This document shows positions 1-6,974 of a DNA stretch of 60,985 bases, in pieces. Position numbers and translations under genes: made by a program. Source of the DNA: an uncultured Pseudoflavonifractor sp. (GTDB taxonomy: Bacteria > Bacillota > Clostridia > Oscillospirales > Oscillospiraceae). The notes under the pieces were generated by a model that saw only the letters and a program-made list of their open reading frames with translations, ran no database searches and was not told the origin of the DNA. Each line of letters opens with the position of its first letter. Positions within the stretch are counted from its first letter, which is position 1. The stretch covers positions 1 through 60,985 of the forward strand of contig CANEAY010000013.1 of the NCBI GenBank assembly GCA_947425785.1, read 5' to 3'.

Positions 1-13
1 TCAGTTTTGCCAT
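1..13 (-). CDS. 5' end of an unidentified gene cut by the window edge
   Basis: Only four codons (MAKL) are inside the window, reading leftward from an ATG at 13-11. The start is supported by a near-perfect AAGGAGGTG ribosome binding site just upstream (22-30) and by a strong promoter at 106-133. The product cannot be named from four residues. Confidence 0.6.
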
Positions 14-105
14 TTTTCTTGCACCTCCTTATGGTCTTGTGGCCCCCGGTCTCCGCCGGGAGCAAGGAGCTCTGAATAAGCATATCGCTTTAGACAGGCT
101 TCATT

Positions 106-133
106 ATTATAACGGAATTTGGGAAAATGTCAA
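106..133 (-). promoter_or_regulatory. sigma-A promoter for the truncated left-edge gene
   Basis: On the minus strand TTGACA (128-133) and TATAAT (106-111) are separated by 16 bp, both exact consensus hexamers. Transcription would start near 99 and give a leader of about 85 nt before the ATG at 13. The leader contains a short GC hairpin (CCCGG/CCGGG region near 46-61). Confidence 0.75.
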
Positions 134-161
134 GGAAAATCCGAAGAAATGCGGATAGGAT

Positions 162-199
162 CAAAAAAGAGAGGCGCCTCCCCACGAAGCGCCTCTCTT
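162..199 (-). terminator. Intrinsic terminator of the queT-galU unit
   Basis: An 11-bp perfect stem (168-178 with 189-199) is followed on the minus strand by a run of six T. It lies just beyond the galU stop codon. Confidence 0.9.
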
Positions 200-207
200 C
201 AGCTTCC

Positions 208-1077
208 TTATAATATTGCGGCCTTCTCCTTGAGGAACTCCCTGAGCCACGCCCCGGTCTCCGGATGATCCAGAGCAAAATCGATGGTGGCCTCCAAAAA
301 GCCCTTCAGATTGCCGGTATCGTAGCGCCGCCCCTCAAAGTCCACCGCCAGGAGCCTGTTTTGCGGGCAGAGCTTTTTCAGGCCGTCAGTGAGCTGGATC
401 TCCCCACCGTAGCCGGGGGTCTGATTCTCCAGGATGTCGAAGATGTCGGGGCCGAGCACATAGCGGCCCAGGACGGCGTAATTGGAAAACTTCTCGGCCA
501 GGGTGGGCTTTTCCTGCATGTCCCGAACGGTAAAGACCCGCTCAGCCAAAGGCTCCGCCTTGATCACGCCGTATTTGGACACCACCTCGTCGGACACCTG
601 CTGCACGCCGATGACGCTGGCGTCATACTGCTCGGCTGCGGCGATGAGCTGGCCGATGACCGGCTTTTTCGCGCGCATGATGTCATCCCCCAGCAGCACG
701 GCAAAGGGCTCCTCCCCCACGAAACGCTTGGAGCGCCAGATGGCGTGGCCCAGGCCCTTGGTCTCCTTCTGCCGGACGTAGAAGATGTTGGCCAGATCCG
801 CGGCCTGCTTCACCGCCTCCAGCTCCTTCTCCTTCCCCGCCGCCTCCAGCCGGTGCTCCAGCTCGGGGTAGTAGTCGAAGTAGTCGTCCATGGCGGACTT
901 GGCCCGGTTGGTGACGATGAGGATGTCCTCAATGCCGGCGGAGACCGCCTCCTCAATGATGTACTGCAGCACCGGCTTGTCCACCATGGGAAGCATCTCC
1001 TTGGGGACGGTCTTGGTGGCGGGCAGCATCCGGGTGCCGAGGCCGGCGGCGGGAATGACTGCTTTGCGGACTTTCAT
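208..1077 (-). CDS. galU: UTP-glucose-1-phosphate uridylyltransferase
   Basis: The 289-residue protein makes UDP-glucose from UTP and glucose-1-phosphate for cell-envelope sugar synthesis in the cytoplasm. The nucleotidyltransferase signature AAGLGTRMLPATK lies at about residues 10-22. It is followed by the GalU-typical KEMLPMVDKPVLQYIIEEA stretch and by LLGDDIM as the metal/nucleotide site. The length matches bacterial GalU. AAAGGAGGATG precedes the ATG. It lies 27 bp downstream of the queT-like gene on the same strand and shares its terminator, so the two are probably cotranscribed although they are not functionally related. Confidence 0.95.
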   Translation of the reverse strand: MKVRKAVIPAAGLGTRMLPATKTVPKEMLPMVDKPVLQYIIEEAVSAGIEDILIVTNRAKSAMDDYFDYYPELEHRLEAAGKEKELEAVKQAADLANIFYVRQKETKGLGHAIWRSKRFVGEEPFAVLLGDDIMRAKKPVIGQLIAAAEQYDASVIGVQQVSDEVVSKYGVIKAEPLAERVFTVRDMQEKPTLAEKFSNYAVLGRYVLGPDIFDILENQTPGYGGEIQLTDGLKKLCPQNRLLAVDFEGRRYDTGNLKGFLEATIDFALDHPETGAWLREFLKEKAAIL

Positions 1078-1104
1078 GGGGCATCCTCCTTTGTAAAACA
1101 GGTT

Positions 1105-1632
1105 TTACAGCACAGACAGCCGCTTCTCCGGGATCATCGTGCGGAAATAGCCGATCCTGGGCATGACCTCCAGCAGGAGCAGGCCCAGCACATAGCAAAC
1201 GCCCAGCTCCCCCGCCCCTACGCTCAGGCCGTTGACCAGCCAGGCCACGGGAAGCTTTGCGGTAAAGCCGCCTGCCTCCGCCCAGCCGATGGTGAAGCCC
1301 ACCAGCACCGTGTTGCAGATCACAGGGGGCAGAGGGGCCAACCACTTGCTTTTCAGCCTGCTCGTCCAGACCGCGGCCATGAGGGTGGCCGCCGAGCCTA
1401 CCACGATGTCCAGCGGGCCATAGGGGGAGAGCAGGTTGACGATGACACAGCCCACAAAGAGGCCCGGCACCGTGCCGGGAAACAGGAACGGAAGAACGGT
1501 GAGTGCCTCGGCAAAGCGGAACTGGATCGGGCCGAAGGTGAGGCCGAAGATGTTGCCGAAATAGCCCATCACGGCGTAGAGGGCGGCCACCATGGCCGCC
1601 AGGGTCAGATCGCGGGTGGAAAATTTGCGCAT
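1105..1632 (-). CDS. queT: QueT-like queuosine-precursor transporter (ECF S component)
   Basis: The 175-residue, very hydrophobic protein has about five or six membrane segments and resembles the QueT/DUF988 family of ECF substrate-binding components. These import a queuosine precursor together with a shared energizing module encoded elsewhere. The N-terminal MRKFSTRDLTLAAMVAALYA and the internal FRFAEALTVLPFLFPGTVPG patterns are typical of the family. The ATG at 1632 is chosen because GGAGGTATTTTATC precedes it; reading further upstream runs through a structured RNA leader. Substrate is inferred from family only; other ECF S components are possible. Confidence 0.75.
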   Translation of the reverse strand: MRKFSTRDLTLAAMVAALYAVMGYFGNIFGLTFGPIQFRFAEALTVLPFLFPGTVPGLFVGCVIVNLLSPYGPLDIVVGSAATLMAAVWTSRLKSKWLAPLPPVICNTVLVGFTIGWAEAGGFTAKLPVAWLVNGLSVGAGELGVCYVLGLLLLEVMPRIGYFRTMIPEKRLSVL

Positions 1633-1679
1633 GATAAAATACCTCCATTTTTTGTTTAGAGTACGCGCGCCGCGCACAG

Positions 1680-1741
1680 CGGTACAGGTACCTTTCCCCG
1701 GAGGCAAGGCGCATGACCTCCGGACGGCTTTCTCTGTACCG
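1680..1741 (-). promoter_or_regulatory. Nested stem-loop leader of the queT-like gene (possible riboswitch)
   Basis: A perfect 8-bp outer stem (CGGTACAG 1680-1687 with CTGTACCG 1734-1741) encloses a perfect 7-bp inner stem (1698-1704 with 1717-1723), leaving two roughly 10-nt internal strands. A third 6-bp hairpin (1746-1751/1760-1765) precedes it. The layout suggests a ligand-binding RNA; preQ1-class control would suit the gene, but the sequence does not match a class I can recite with confidence. Confidence 0.5.
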
Positions 1742-1771
1742 GTTGGACTGGGTGGGGAACCAGTCGGAGGT

Positions 1772-1780
1772 ATTATAGCA
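1772..1780 (-). promoter_or_regulatory. Extended -10 promoter of the queT-like gene
   Basis: TGCTATAAT on the minus strand is an extended -10 element, with no good -35 at 17 bp. It lies about 140 bp upstream of the start codon, leaving room for the structured leader. Confidence 0.5.
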
Positions 1781-1815
1781 CAAGGTGTCAATAAAGAAAA
1801 GGGGGTATGGAGGGC

Positions 1816-2058
1816 TTATCTCTCCGCCAGCTCCTCCTCAATGGCCTCCACAAGCTTGGACATGGGGATATCCAAGGCATTGGATATGCGGTAAATGGTC
1901 TCAAGCGTTGGCTTTCGCTCCCCCCGCTCGATGGCGCTCAGATGGCTGCGCCCGATAACGGCCAGGCCGCTGAGCACCTCTTGGGTAATGCCTTTGGACA
2001 GCCGCACCCTGGCGAGGGCCCGGCCTACGGCGGCGGGATCTAACTGCTCTGTGCTCAT
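1816..2058 (-). CDS. XRE-family helix-turn-helix regulator
   Basis: The 80-residue protein is essentially a single Cro/CI-type HTH domain (about residues 9-65: GRALARVRLSKGITQEVLSG, then SHLSAIERGERKPTLETIYR). It has no C-terminal sensor or peptidase domain, so it probably binds DNA as a dimer with its signal unknown. GAGGTGATCCT precedes the ATG. Repeated GAACAC-type elements immediately upstream (2103-2140) suggest autoregulation. It is transcribed toward queT but ends before the queT -10, so the genes probably form separate units. Confidence 0.85.
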   Translation of the reverse strand: MSTEQLDPAAVGRALARVRLSKGITQEVLSGLAVIGRSHLSAIERGERKPTLETIYRISNALDIPMSKLVEAIEEELAER

Positions 2059-2102
2059 AGGATCACCTCACTTATATAGTGTAAATGGTAAGTCTTCTCC
2101 GG

Positions 2103-2140
2103 ATGAACACATTTGTTGACATTTGAACACTTATGTGTTA
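2103..2140. promoter_or_regulatory. Clustered GAACAC/GTGTT repeats upstream of the XRE gene
   Basis: GAACACATTTG and GAACACTTATG occur as direct repeats, and ACACTTATGTGT forms an inverted repeat. They lie 45-80 bp before the XRE start codon, where an autoregulatory operator would be expected. Confidence 0.45.
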
Positions 2141-2144
2141 TTTT
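2116..2144 (+). promoter_or_regulatory. Plus-strand sigma-A-like promoter in the XRE/M23 intergenic region
   Basis: TTGACA (2116-2121) and TATTTT (2139-2144) are 17 bp apart. No plus-strand protein gene follows, only the perfect hairpin at 2170-2201. Confidence 0.45.
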
Positions 2145-2169
2145 AGATGGGCCGTGCTGGTGAAGCGCA

Positions 2170-2201
2170 AGCAGAGAGGGGCCGCAAGGCCCCTCTCTGC
2201 T
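2170..2201. terminator. Perfect 14-bp GCAA-tetraloop hairpin
   Basis: AGCAGAGAGGGGCC pairs perfectly with its complement around a GCAA loop. No T run follows on either strand, so it may be a weak terminator or RNA 3' end for the leftward M23 gene, or part of a small RNA read from the promoter at 2116-2144. Confidence 0.55.
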
Positions 2202-2277
2202 GTGAACGCGGCTGTTCTGCCGGCGCGCTTATTTCATTTTTCCAAAGGATGTGTGGCTATTGCGGAACCCTTCAGTT

Positions 2278-3000
2278 TCAGGGCAGGTAGTTCAGCGGAT
2301 CGACGCTGATGCCGCTCTTGGTCATAGACAGGTGCAGATGGGCCTCCTCACTGCTCTCGGCGATGGCGGAGGTACCCACCGCGCCGATGATGTCGCCGGT
2401 GCGCACCGTGTCGCCGATCTCCACCGCGGGGATCTCCCCCAGGTTGGCGCAGACGCTGATGACGTTGTCGGCGTGGAGGATCTCCACCACAGTGCCCATC
2501 ATGTCGTCGGTGTAGATATCGCTGACCGTGCCCCCGGCGGGAGCCATGACCTGGGTGCCCACCGGGGCGGCGATGTCCAGGCCGATGTGAGTGCGCCAGT
2601 CCCCCATGGTCTCGTCATAGACCAGCTTCTCCACATTATACTCCCGCAGCACCGTCCCCTTTACCGGCCAGGTAAAGACGCTGGCGGTGGCGGTGGCCGG
2701 AGCCGTTTCCGCCGGGGCGGGGGTGACCTCCGGCACAGGGGGCGCGGTCTGCACCGGCCGGGGGGATGCGGTGGCGGGCGGCTCGATCGCCACCGCCGGG
2801 GTGGGGACAGGGGTGGGCCGGGGCGTGGGGGTGACCACCACGGTGGCCGTACCGCTCACCGCCTGCCCAGGTTCGTTGGTCATACTGTCAAAGAGATAAT
2901 AGCCCGAAGCTCCCAGCGCTGCGACGCACAGGAGAAGGACTATGTAGAAGCCCTTCCCCGCCATGAAGTCGCCCGCGCGCTCTCGCATGGTTCGTTTCAT
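2278..3000 (-). CDS. Membrane-anchored M23 (LytM) peptidase, SpoIIQ-like
   Basis: The 240-residue protein has one N-terminal membrane segment (about residues 17-37), a Pro/Thr/Ala-rich linker (about 50-100) and a C-terminal LytM domain. The zinc-binding HxxxD (HIGLD) and HxH (HLH) motifs are both present, so it is probably a catalytically able cell-wall endopeptidase. Size and layout resemble SpoIIQ, the forespore partner of SpoIIIAH during engulfment; in clostridia that protein usually keeps its zinc ligands. A sigma-F/G-like promoter at 3024-3052 fits, but a vegetative M23 hydrolase cannot be excluded. GGAGGTG precedes the ATG. Confidence 0.8.
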   Translation of the reverse strand: MKRTMRERAGDFMAGKGFYIVLLLCVAALGASGYYLFDSMTNEPGQAVSGTATVVVTPTPRPTPVPTPAVAIEPPATASPRPVQTAPPVPEVTPAPAETAPATATASVFTWPVKGTVLREYNVEKLVYDETMGDWRTHIGLDIAAPVGTQVMAPAGGTVSDIYTDDMMGTVVEILHADNVISVCANLGEIPAVEIGDTVRTGDIIGAVGTSAIAESSEEAHLHLSMTKSGISVDPLNYLP

Positions 3001-3023
3001 TGGTTTTTAACACCTCCGGGGCA

Positions 3024-3052
3024 TATTGTGCCCTCTCCCCTGCCATTTATAC
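3024..3052 (-). promoter_or_regulatory. Possible sigma-F/sigma-G promoter of the M23 gene
   Basis: GTATA (3048-3052) and GGGCACAATA (3024-3033) are 14 bp apart on the minus strand. They resemble the forespore GYATA / GGnnAnAmTw elements; the spacing is slightly short of the usual 15-16 bp. Confidence 0.35.
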
Positions 3053-3215
3053 CCGCCCCGGGCAAATTTTTGCCGGTGACAATTCATGGATTTGCTTTTC
3101 CCGCCCCGCCGCTGTATAATAAGCGGTAATCAACTTCAGATTCCCTTATTATTAAAAATACTTTTCCATCTTAATTGAATTTTAACCTGGCGTTTACAAT
3201 TTTTTCGTTTCCACG

Positions 3216-3224
3216 TGCTATACT
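3216..3224 (+). promoter_or_regulatory. Extended -10 promoter of the efflux operon
   Basis: TGCTATACT is an extended -10 element about 43 bp upstream of the adaptor ATG. A poor -35 (TTTACA, 3193-3198) is spaced 20 bp away, so an activator or the extended -10 may carry the promoter. Confidence 0.5.
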
Positions 3225-3266
3225 GCAAACTTGATTCAGGCGCAAAACCGGAAGGAGAACTTACAT

Positions 3267-4964
3267 ATGGCCGATCAAACTGCTGTTCAAGCCCCCGCCA
3301 AGGAAGCCCCCAAGCTCCAGCCCCCCAAGAAAAAGAAGAAATGGATCAAGCGGCTCGTCATCCTTGTGGCGGCTGTGGCCGTCATCCTCTTTGTCCTGTC
3401 CCGCTGTATGTCCGGCGGGATACAGAGCGCCTCCGGCTCCTACCTGCCCGAAACCGCCCAAGTCCGGGAGATGACCGTGACCGTCACCGGCCCGGGCACC
3501 GTGAAGCCCAACGACTCCTACCGGGCCACCACCCTCATCAAGGGCGAGATCCTCACCGCCCCCTTTGAGGAGGGCGACACGGTAAATAAGGACGACGTGC
3601 TCTTCACCATCGACGCCTCCGACGTGGAGAACGCCATCAAGCAGGCCCGCACCGGCGTGGAGCAGGCCCAGCTCTCTGTCCAGTCCGCCCAGCTCAACTA
3701 CGACAGCCTTGTCCGCACCCGCAGCGACAACGCCAAGGACCGGCAGGTGAAGGCCAACGCCAGCGGCGCGGTCACCAAGGTCTATGTGGATCCCGGCGAC
3801 ACCGTGGCCGCCGGCACTCCCATCGCCGATATCCTGGACCGGGACAACATGAAGCTGGAGGTGCCCTTCCACTCGGTGAGCGCCGCCAATTTCTACGTGG
3901 GACAGCCCGCCTCCGTCACCGTCTCCGGCACCGCCGAAGTCCTCTACGGCTCCATCACCGAGATCGCCGCCACCGACTCTGTGGGTCTGGGCGGCACTCT
4001 GGTGCGCAATGTGACCATCGCCGTCCAGAATCCCGGCGCCCTGTCCGACACCTCCATGGGCTCCGCCGCCGTGGGGGACGTGACCTGCGCCGCCTCCGGC
4101 ACCTTCCAGTACGGGGAGCGCAAGCAGCTCATCGCCAAGTATTCCGGCGAACTGGAGACCCTGAACCTCAACGAGGGCGACCGGGTCTATAAGGATCAGG
4201 TCGTGGGCGAGTTCAAGGAGACCAAGATACAGGATCAGATCGATGCCGCCGCCATCCAACTGGACAATGCCCGGCTGGCCCTGCGCAACGCCCAGGACAG
4301 CCTCCAGCGCACCGAGGACAGCCTGGAGGACTACACCATCACCTCCCCCATCACCGGCACCGTCATTGAGAAAAACTACAAGGACGGGGACAACTATGAC
4401 CCCTCCACCGCCTCCTCCACCGGCTCCAACGCCTTCCTGGCGGTCATTTACGATATGTCCCGACTCACCTTTGACATCAATGTTTCCGAAATGGACGTGG
4501 TGAAGGTGGAGGTGGGCCAGAAGGTCACCTTCACCGCCGATGCCCTGGACGGCCAGGAGTTTACCGGCACCGTGGAAAAGGTGAACATCAACGGCACCAC
4601 CCAGAACGGCAACACCTCCTACCCCGTCACCGTGGCAGTGGATGGAGACGGCTCCGCCCTGGCCGACCAGGGCCTGCTCCCCGGCATGGGAGTCTCCGCC
4701 TCCATCATCGTGGAGGAGGTGGGCAGTGTGCTGTCCATCCCGGTGGACGCTGTCCAGCGGGGCAATACCGTCCTGGTGGCCGGCCCCGGCGCCCTGGATG
4801 AAAACGGCGCTCTCACCGACTTCACCAAGCTGGAAAGCCGCGAGGTGGAGCTGGGCCGCAACAACGATGAGTTCATCGAAGTCCTCTCCGGCCTGGAGGA
4901 AGGCGACACTGTCTTCATCCAGAACAATGCCTCCAGCTTTATGAACGCCATGATGGGGATGTAA
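3267..4964 (+). CDS. MacA/HlyD-type efflux adaptor with a duplicated core
   Basis: The 565-residue membrane-fusion protein links the MacB-like ABC pump encoded next to it to extracytoplasmic substrate handling. A Lys-rich N-terminus is followed by one membrane anchor (about residues 35-52). Lipoyl/hairpin and beta-barrel segments then appear twice: first around 70-230, with GEILTAPFEEGDTVNKDDVL and GAVTKVYVDPGDTVAAGTPI, and again around 275-540, with SGELETLNLNEGDRVYKDQV and SPITGTVIEKNYKDGDNY. Typical MacA proteins are about 370-400 residues, so this is a roughly 1.5-fold version. The ATG at 3267 has AAGGAG upstream. The substrate (peptide, lipid or drug) is not shown. Confidence 0.85.
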   Translation: MADQTAVQAPAKEAPKLQPPKKKKKWIKRLVILVAAVAVILFVLSRCMSGGIQSASGSYLPETAQVREMTVTVTGPGTVKPNDSYRATTLIKGEILTAPFEEGDTVNKDDVLFTIDASDVENAIKQARTGVEQAQLSVQSAQLNYDSLVRTRSDNAKDRQVKANASGAVTKVYVDPGDTVAAGTPIADILDRDNMKLEVPFHSVSAANFYVGQPASVTVSGTAEVLYGSITEIAATDSVGLGGTLVRNVTIAVQNPGALSDTSMGSAAVGDVTCAASGTFQYGERKQLIAKYSGELETLNLNEGDRVYKDQVVGEFKETKIQDQIDAAAIQLDNARLALRNAQDSLQRTEDSLEDYTITSPITGTVIEKNYKDGDNYDPSTASSTGSNAFLAVIYDMSRLTFDINVSEMDVVKVEVGQKVTFTADALDGQEFTGTVEKVNINGTTQNGNTSYPVTVAVDGDGSALADQGLLPGMGVSASIIVEEVGSVLSIPVDAVQRGNTVLVAGPGALDENGALTDFTKLESREVELGRNNDEFIEVLSGLEEGDTVFIQNNASSFMNAMMGM

Positions 4965-4967
4965 GTG

Positions 4968-5741
4968 ATGGAACACCTCATTGAATTTCGGGATATCTAC
5001 AAGATATACCAGATGGGCGAGGAGGAAGTCCACGCCCTGGACGGGGTGAGCATGACCATCGACCCGGGGGAGTTCGTGGCCATCGTGGGTCAGTCCGGCT
5101 CCGGCAAGAGTACCGCCATGAACATCATCGGCTGCCTGGACGTGCCCACCAGCGGCACCTACCACCTGGGGGGCATCGACGTCAGCACCATGGAGGATGA
5201 CCAGCAGGCGGAGATCCGCAACAAGATGCTGGGCTTCATCTTCCAGCAGTATAACCTCATCCCCAAGCTGAACGTCCAGGAGAACGTGGAGCTGCCCCTC
5301 CTCTACGCCGGCGTCTCCGCCGAGGAGCGGCACGAGCGGGCCGTCCGCTCTCTGGAGCGGGTGGGTCTTGCCGACAAGCGGAAGAACCTACCTTCCCAGC
5401 TCTCCGGCGGCCAGCAGCAGCGGGTGTCCATCGCCCGGGCTTTGGCGGGGAACCCCTCGGTCATCCTGGCCGACGAGCCCACCGGCGCCCTGGACTCCCG
5501 CACCGGCCGGGAGGTCTTGACCTTCCTCCAGAAGCTGAACGCCGAAGGGGACACCGTGGTGCTCATCACCCACGATAACTCCATCGCCGTGAAGGCCAAG
5601 CGCATCATCCGCCTTCAGGACGGCAAGATCATCTACGACGGGGACTCCCAGGATCCCCAGGCGGTGGTCCAGCCCCATGAGGAAGAGAGCTCTGAGGACG
5701 ACGGCTTTGCCGCCCTCATCGGAGAGGGGGTGGAGGGATGA
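4968..5741 (+). CDS. MacB/LolD-type ABC transporter ATP-binding protein
   Basis: The 257-residue ATPase energizes the efflux pump made with the neighbouring adaptor and permease. It has a Walker A (GQSGSGKST), a Q-loop (FQQYNLIPKL), the ABC signature LSGGQQQR, and a Walker B followed by DEPTGALDSRTG, which is typical of the MacB/LolD/YknY family. Beyond the usual end there is an acidic tail of about 30 residues. The gene begins 3 bp after the adaptor stop; GTG at 4965 is an alternative start directly before the ATG at 4968. Its 3' end overlaps the permease start by 4 bp, indicating translational coupling. Confidence 0.93.
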   Translation: MEHLIEFRDIYKIYQMGEEEVHALDGVSMTIDPGEFVAIVGQSGSGKSTAMNIIGCLDVPTSGTYHLGGIDVSTMEDDQQAEIRNKMLGFIFQQYNLIPKLNVQENVELPLLYAGVSAEERHERAVRSLERVGLADKRKNLPSQLSGGQQQRVSIARALAGNPSVILADEPTGALDSRTGREVLTFLQKLNAEGDTVVLITHDNSIAVKAKRIIRLQDGKIIYDGDSQDPQAVVQPHEEESSEDDGFAALIGEGVEG

Positions 5742-6958
5742 ACTTCGGACAATCCTTCCGCCTTGCAGTAAAATCCCTGATGACCAGCAAAATGCGCTCC
5801 CTGCTGACCATGCTGGGCATCATCATCGGCGTGGCCGCCGTCATTATCATCACCTCCCTGGGCAACGGTATGCAGAACTACATGAACGACCAGTTTGAGG
5901 AGATGGGCTCCAACCTGATCCAGGCCCAGGTTTGGACCACCGGCACCTCCCTGGACATCCAGGCGGAGGATATGTACGCCCTGGTGGAGAAATATCCCCA
6001 GTACCTCTCCGGGGTCACCCCCTATAAGACCGTCCAGGGCACTGTCCGCCAGGGCAACGATGAGTTCAAGCGCACCAGCGTCTACGGCGTGGGCGAGACC
6101 TTCTACAACATTGACAAGAACACCATCATGACCGGCTCCTCCATGGGCCAGGGCCGCTTCCTCTCCTATGTGGATGTGGAGCGGGCCCAGCCGGTGTGCG
6201 TCATCGGCGCCTATATAGAAAAGGAGGCCTTCGGCGGGGACGCCCTGGGCAAGACCCTCACCGTCTCCGGCGCCCCCTTCACCGTGGTGGGAGTACTCGC
6301 CCAGAACGGCGACAACTCCGAGGGCAGCAGCGACGACTGCATCTATATCCCCTACACCCAGGCCGACCGTTTGAGCCAGGGCAGCTACTACGCCCTCTAT
6401 ATGTTCACCTCCATCGACCGCTCCACCGCCGCCGCAGCCAAGGGCATCGTGGAGAACCGGCTCCTGAAGGCGTACCACGACAGCGACTACTATCTGGTCA
6501 TGACCTCGGCGGAGATGATGGACGCCATGGACTCCATGGTGAACCTCCTGATGGCCATCCTCACCCTCATCGCCGCCATCTCCCTGCTGGTGGGCGGCAT
6601 CGGCATCATGAACATCATGCTGGTGTCGGTCACCGAGCGGACGCGGGAGATCGGCATCCGCAAGTCCCTGGGCGCCAAGGGCCGGGATATCCGCAGCCAG
6701 TTCATCATCGAGGCGGGCACCACCTCCGCCATCGGCGGCAGCATCGGCATCATATTGGGCATCATCATGGCCAATGTCATCACCAATGTGATCGCCCTGG
6801 TGCTGGGCACCGGCAACGACGGCTTCGTGGCCATGCCCACCCTCCAGGGCATCGGCGTGGCCTTCGGCGTATCGGTGGCCATCGGTATCCTCTTCGGCTA
6901 TCTCCCCGCCAACAAGGCGGCCAAGCTCAACCCCATCGACGCGCTGCGCTATGATTGA
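5738..6958 (+). CDS. MacB-like ABC permease (FtsX domain)
   Basis: The 406-residue protein has one membrane segment near the N-terminus (about 22-42), a large extracytoplasmic MacB periplasmic-core domain (about 50-270), and three C-terminal membrane segments containing the FtsX signature around GGIGIMNIMLVSVTERTREI. It is a mechanotransmission-type exporter subunit, as in MacB and YknZ, expected to act as a dimer with the ATPase encoded just upstream. Its ATG overlaps the ATPase stop (ATGA). It is followed after 16 bp by an SLH protein gene in the same operon. Confidence 0.93.
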   Translation: MNFGQSFRLAVKSLMTSKMRSLLTMLGIIIGVAAVIIITSLGNGMQNYMNDQFEEMGSNLIQAQVWTTGTSLDIQAEDMYALVEKYPQYLSGVTPYKTVQGTVRQGNDEFKRTSVYGVGETFYNIDKNTIMTGSSMGQGRFLSYVDVERAQPVCVIGAYIEKEAFGGDALGKTLTVSGAPFTVVGVLAQNGDNSEGSSDDCIYIPYTQADRLSQGSYYALYMFTSIDRSTAAAAKGIVENRLLKAYHDSDYYLVMTSAEMMDAMDSMVNLLMAILTLIAAISLLVGGIGIMNIMLVSVTERTREIGIRKSLGAKGRDIRSQFIIEAGTTSAIGGSIGIILGIIMANVITNVIALVLGTGNDGFVAMPTLQGIGVAFGVSVAIGILFGYLPANKAAKLNPIDALRYD

Positions 6959-6974
6959 AAGGAGCGGACTACAT

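Noticed and set aside
265-1659. Long plus-strand open frame opposite galU and queT
   Set aside because: It is a mirror frame created by high-GC codon use; it lacks a good ribosome site and known motifs, while the minus strand codes GalU and a QueT-like protein.
1680-1765. Naming the queT leader a preQ1, THF, TPP or T-box element
   Set aside because: Conserved sequence blocks of these classes that I know are not visible; only the nested stems can be claimed.
1772-1791. TTGACA and TATAAT 8 bp apart before queT as a normal promoter
   Set aside because: The spacing is far too short for sigma-A; the extended TGC -10 alone is the better explanation.
3261-5333. 690-codon minus-strand frame opposite the adaptor and ATPase
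   Set aside because: It reads as Gly/His/Val-rich low-complexity sequence, the usual shadow of GC-rich genes, and crosses two well-supported genes.
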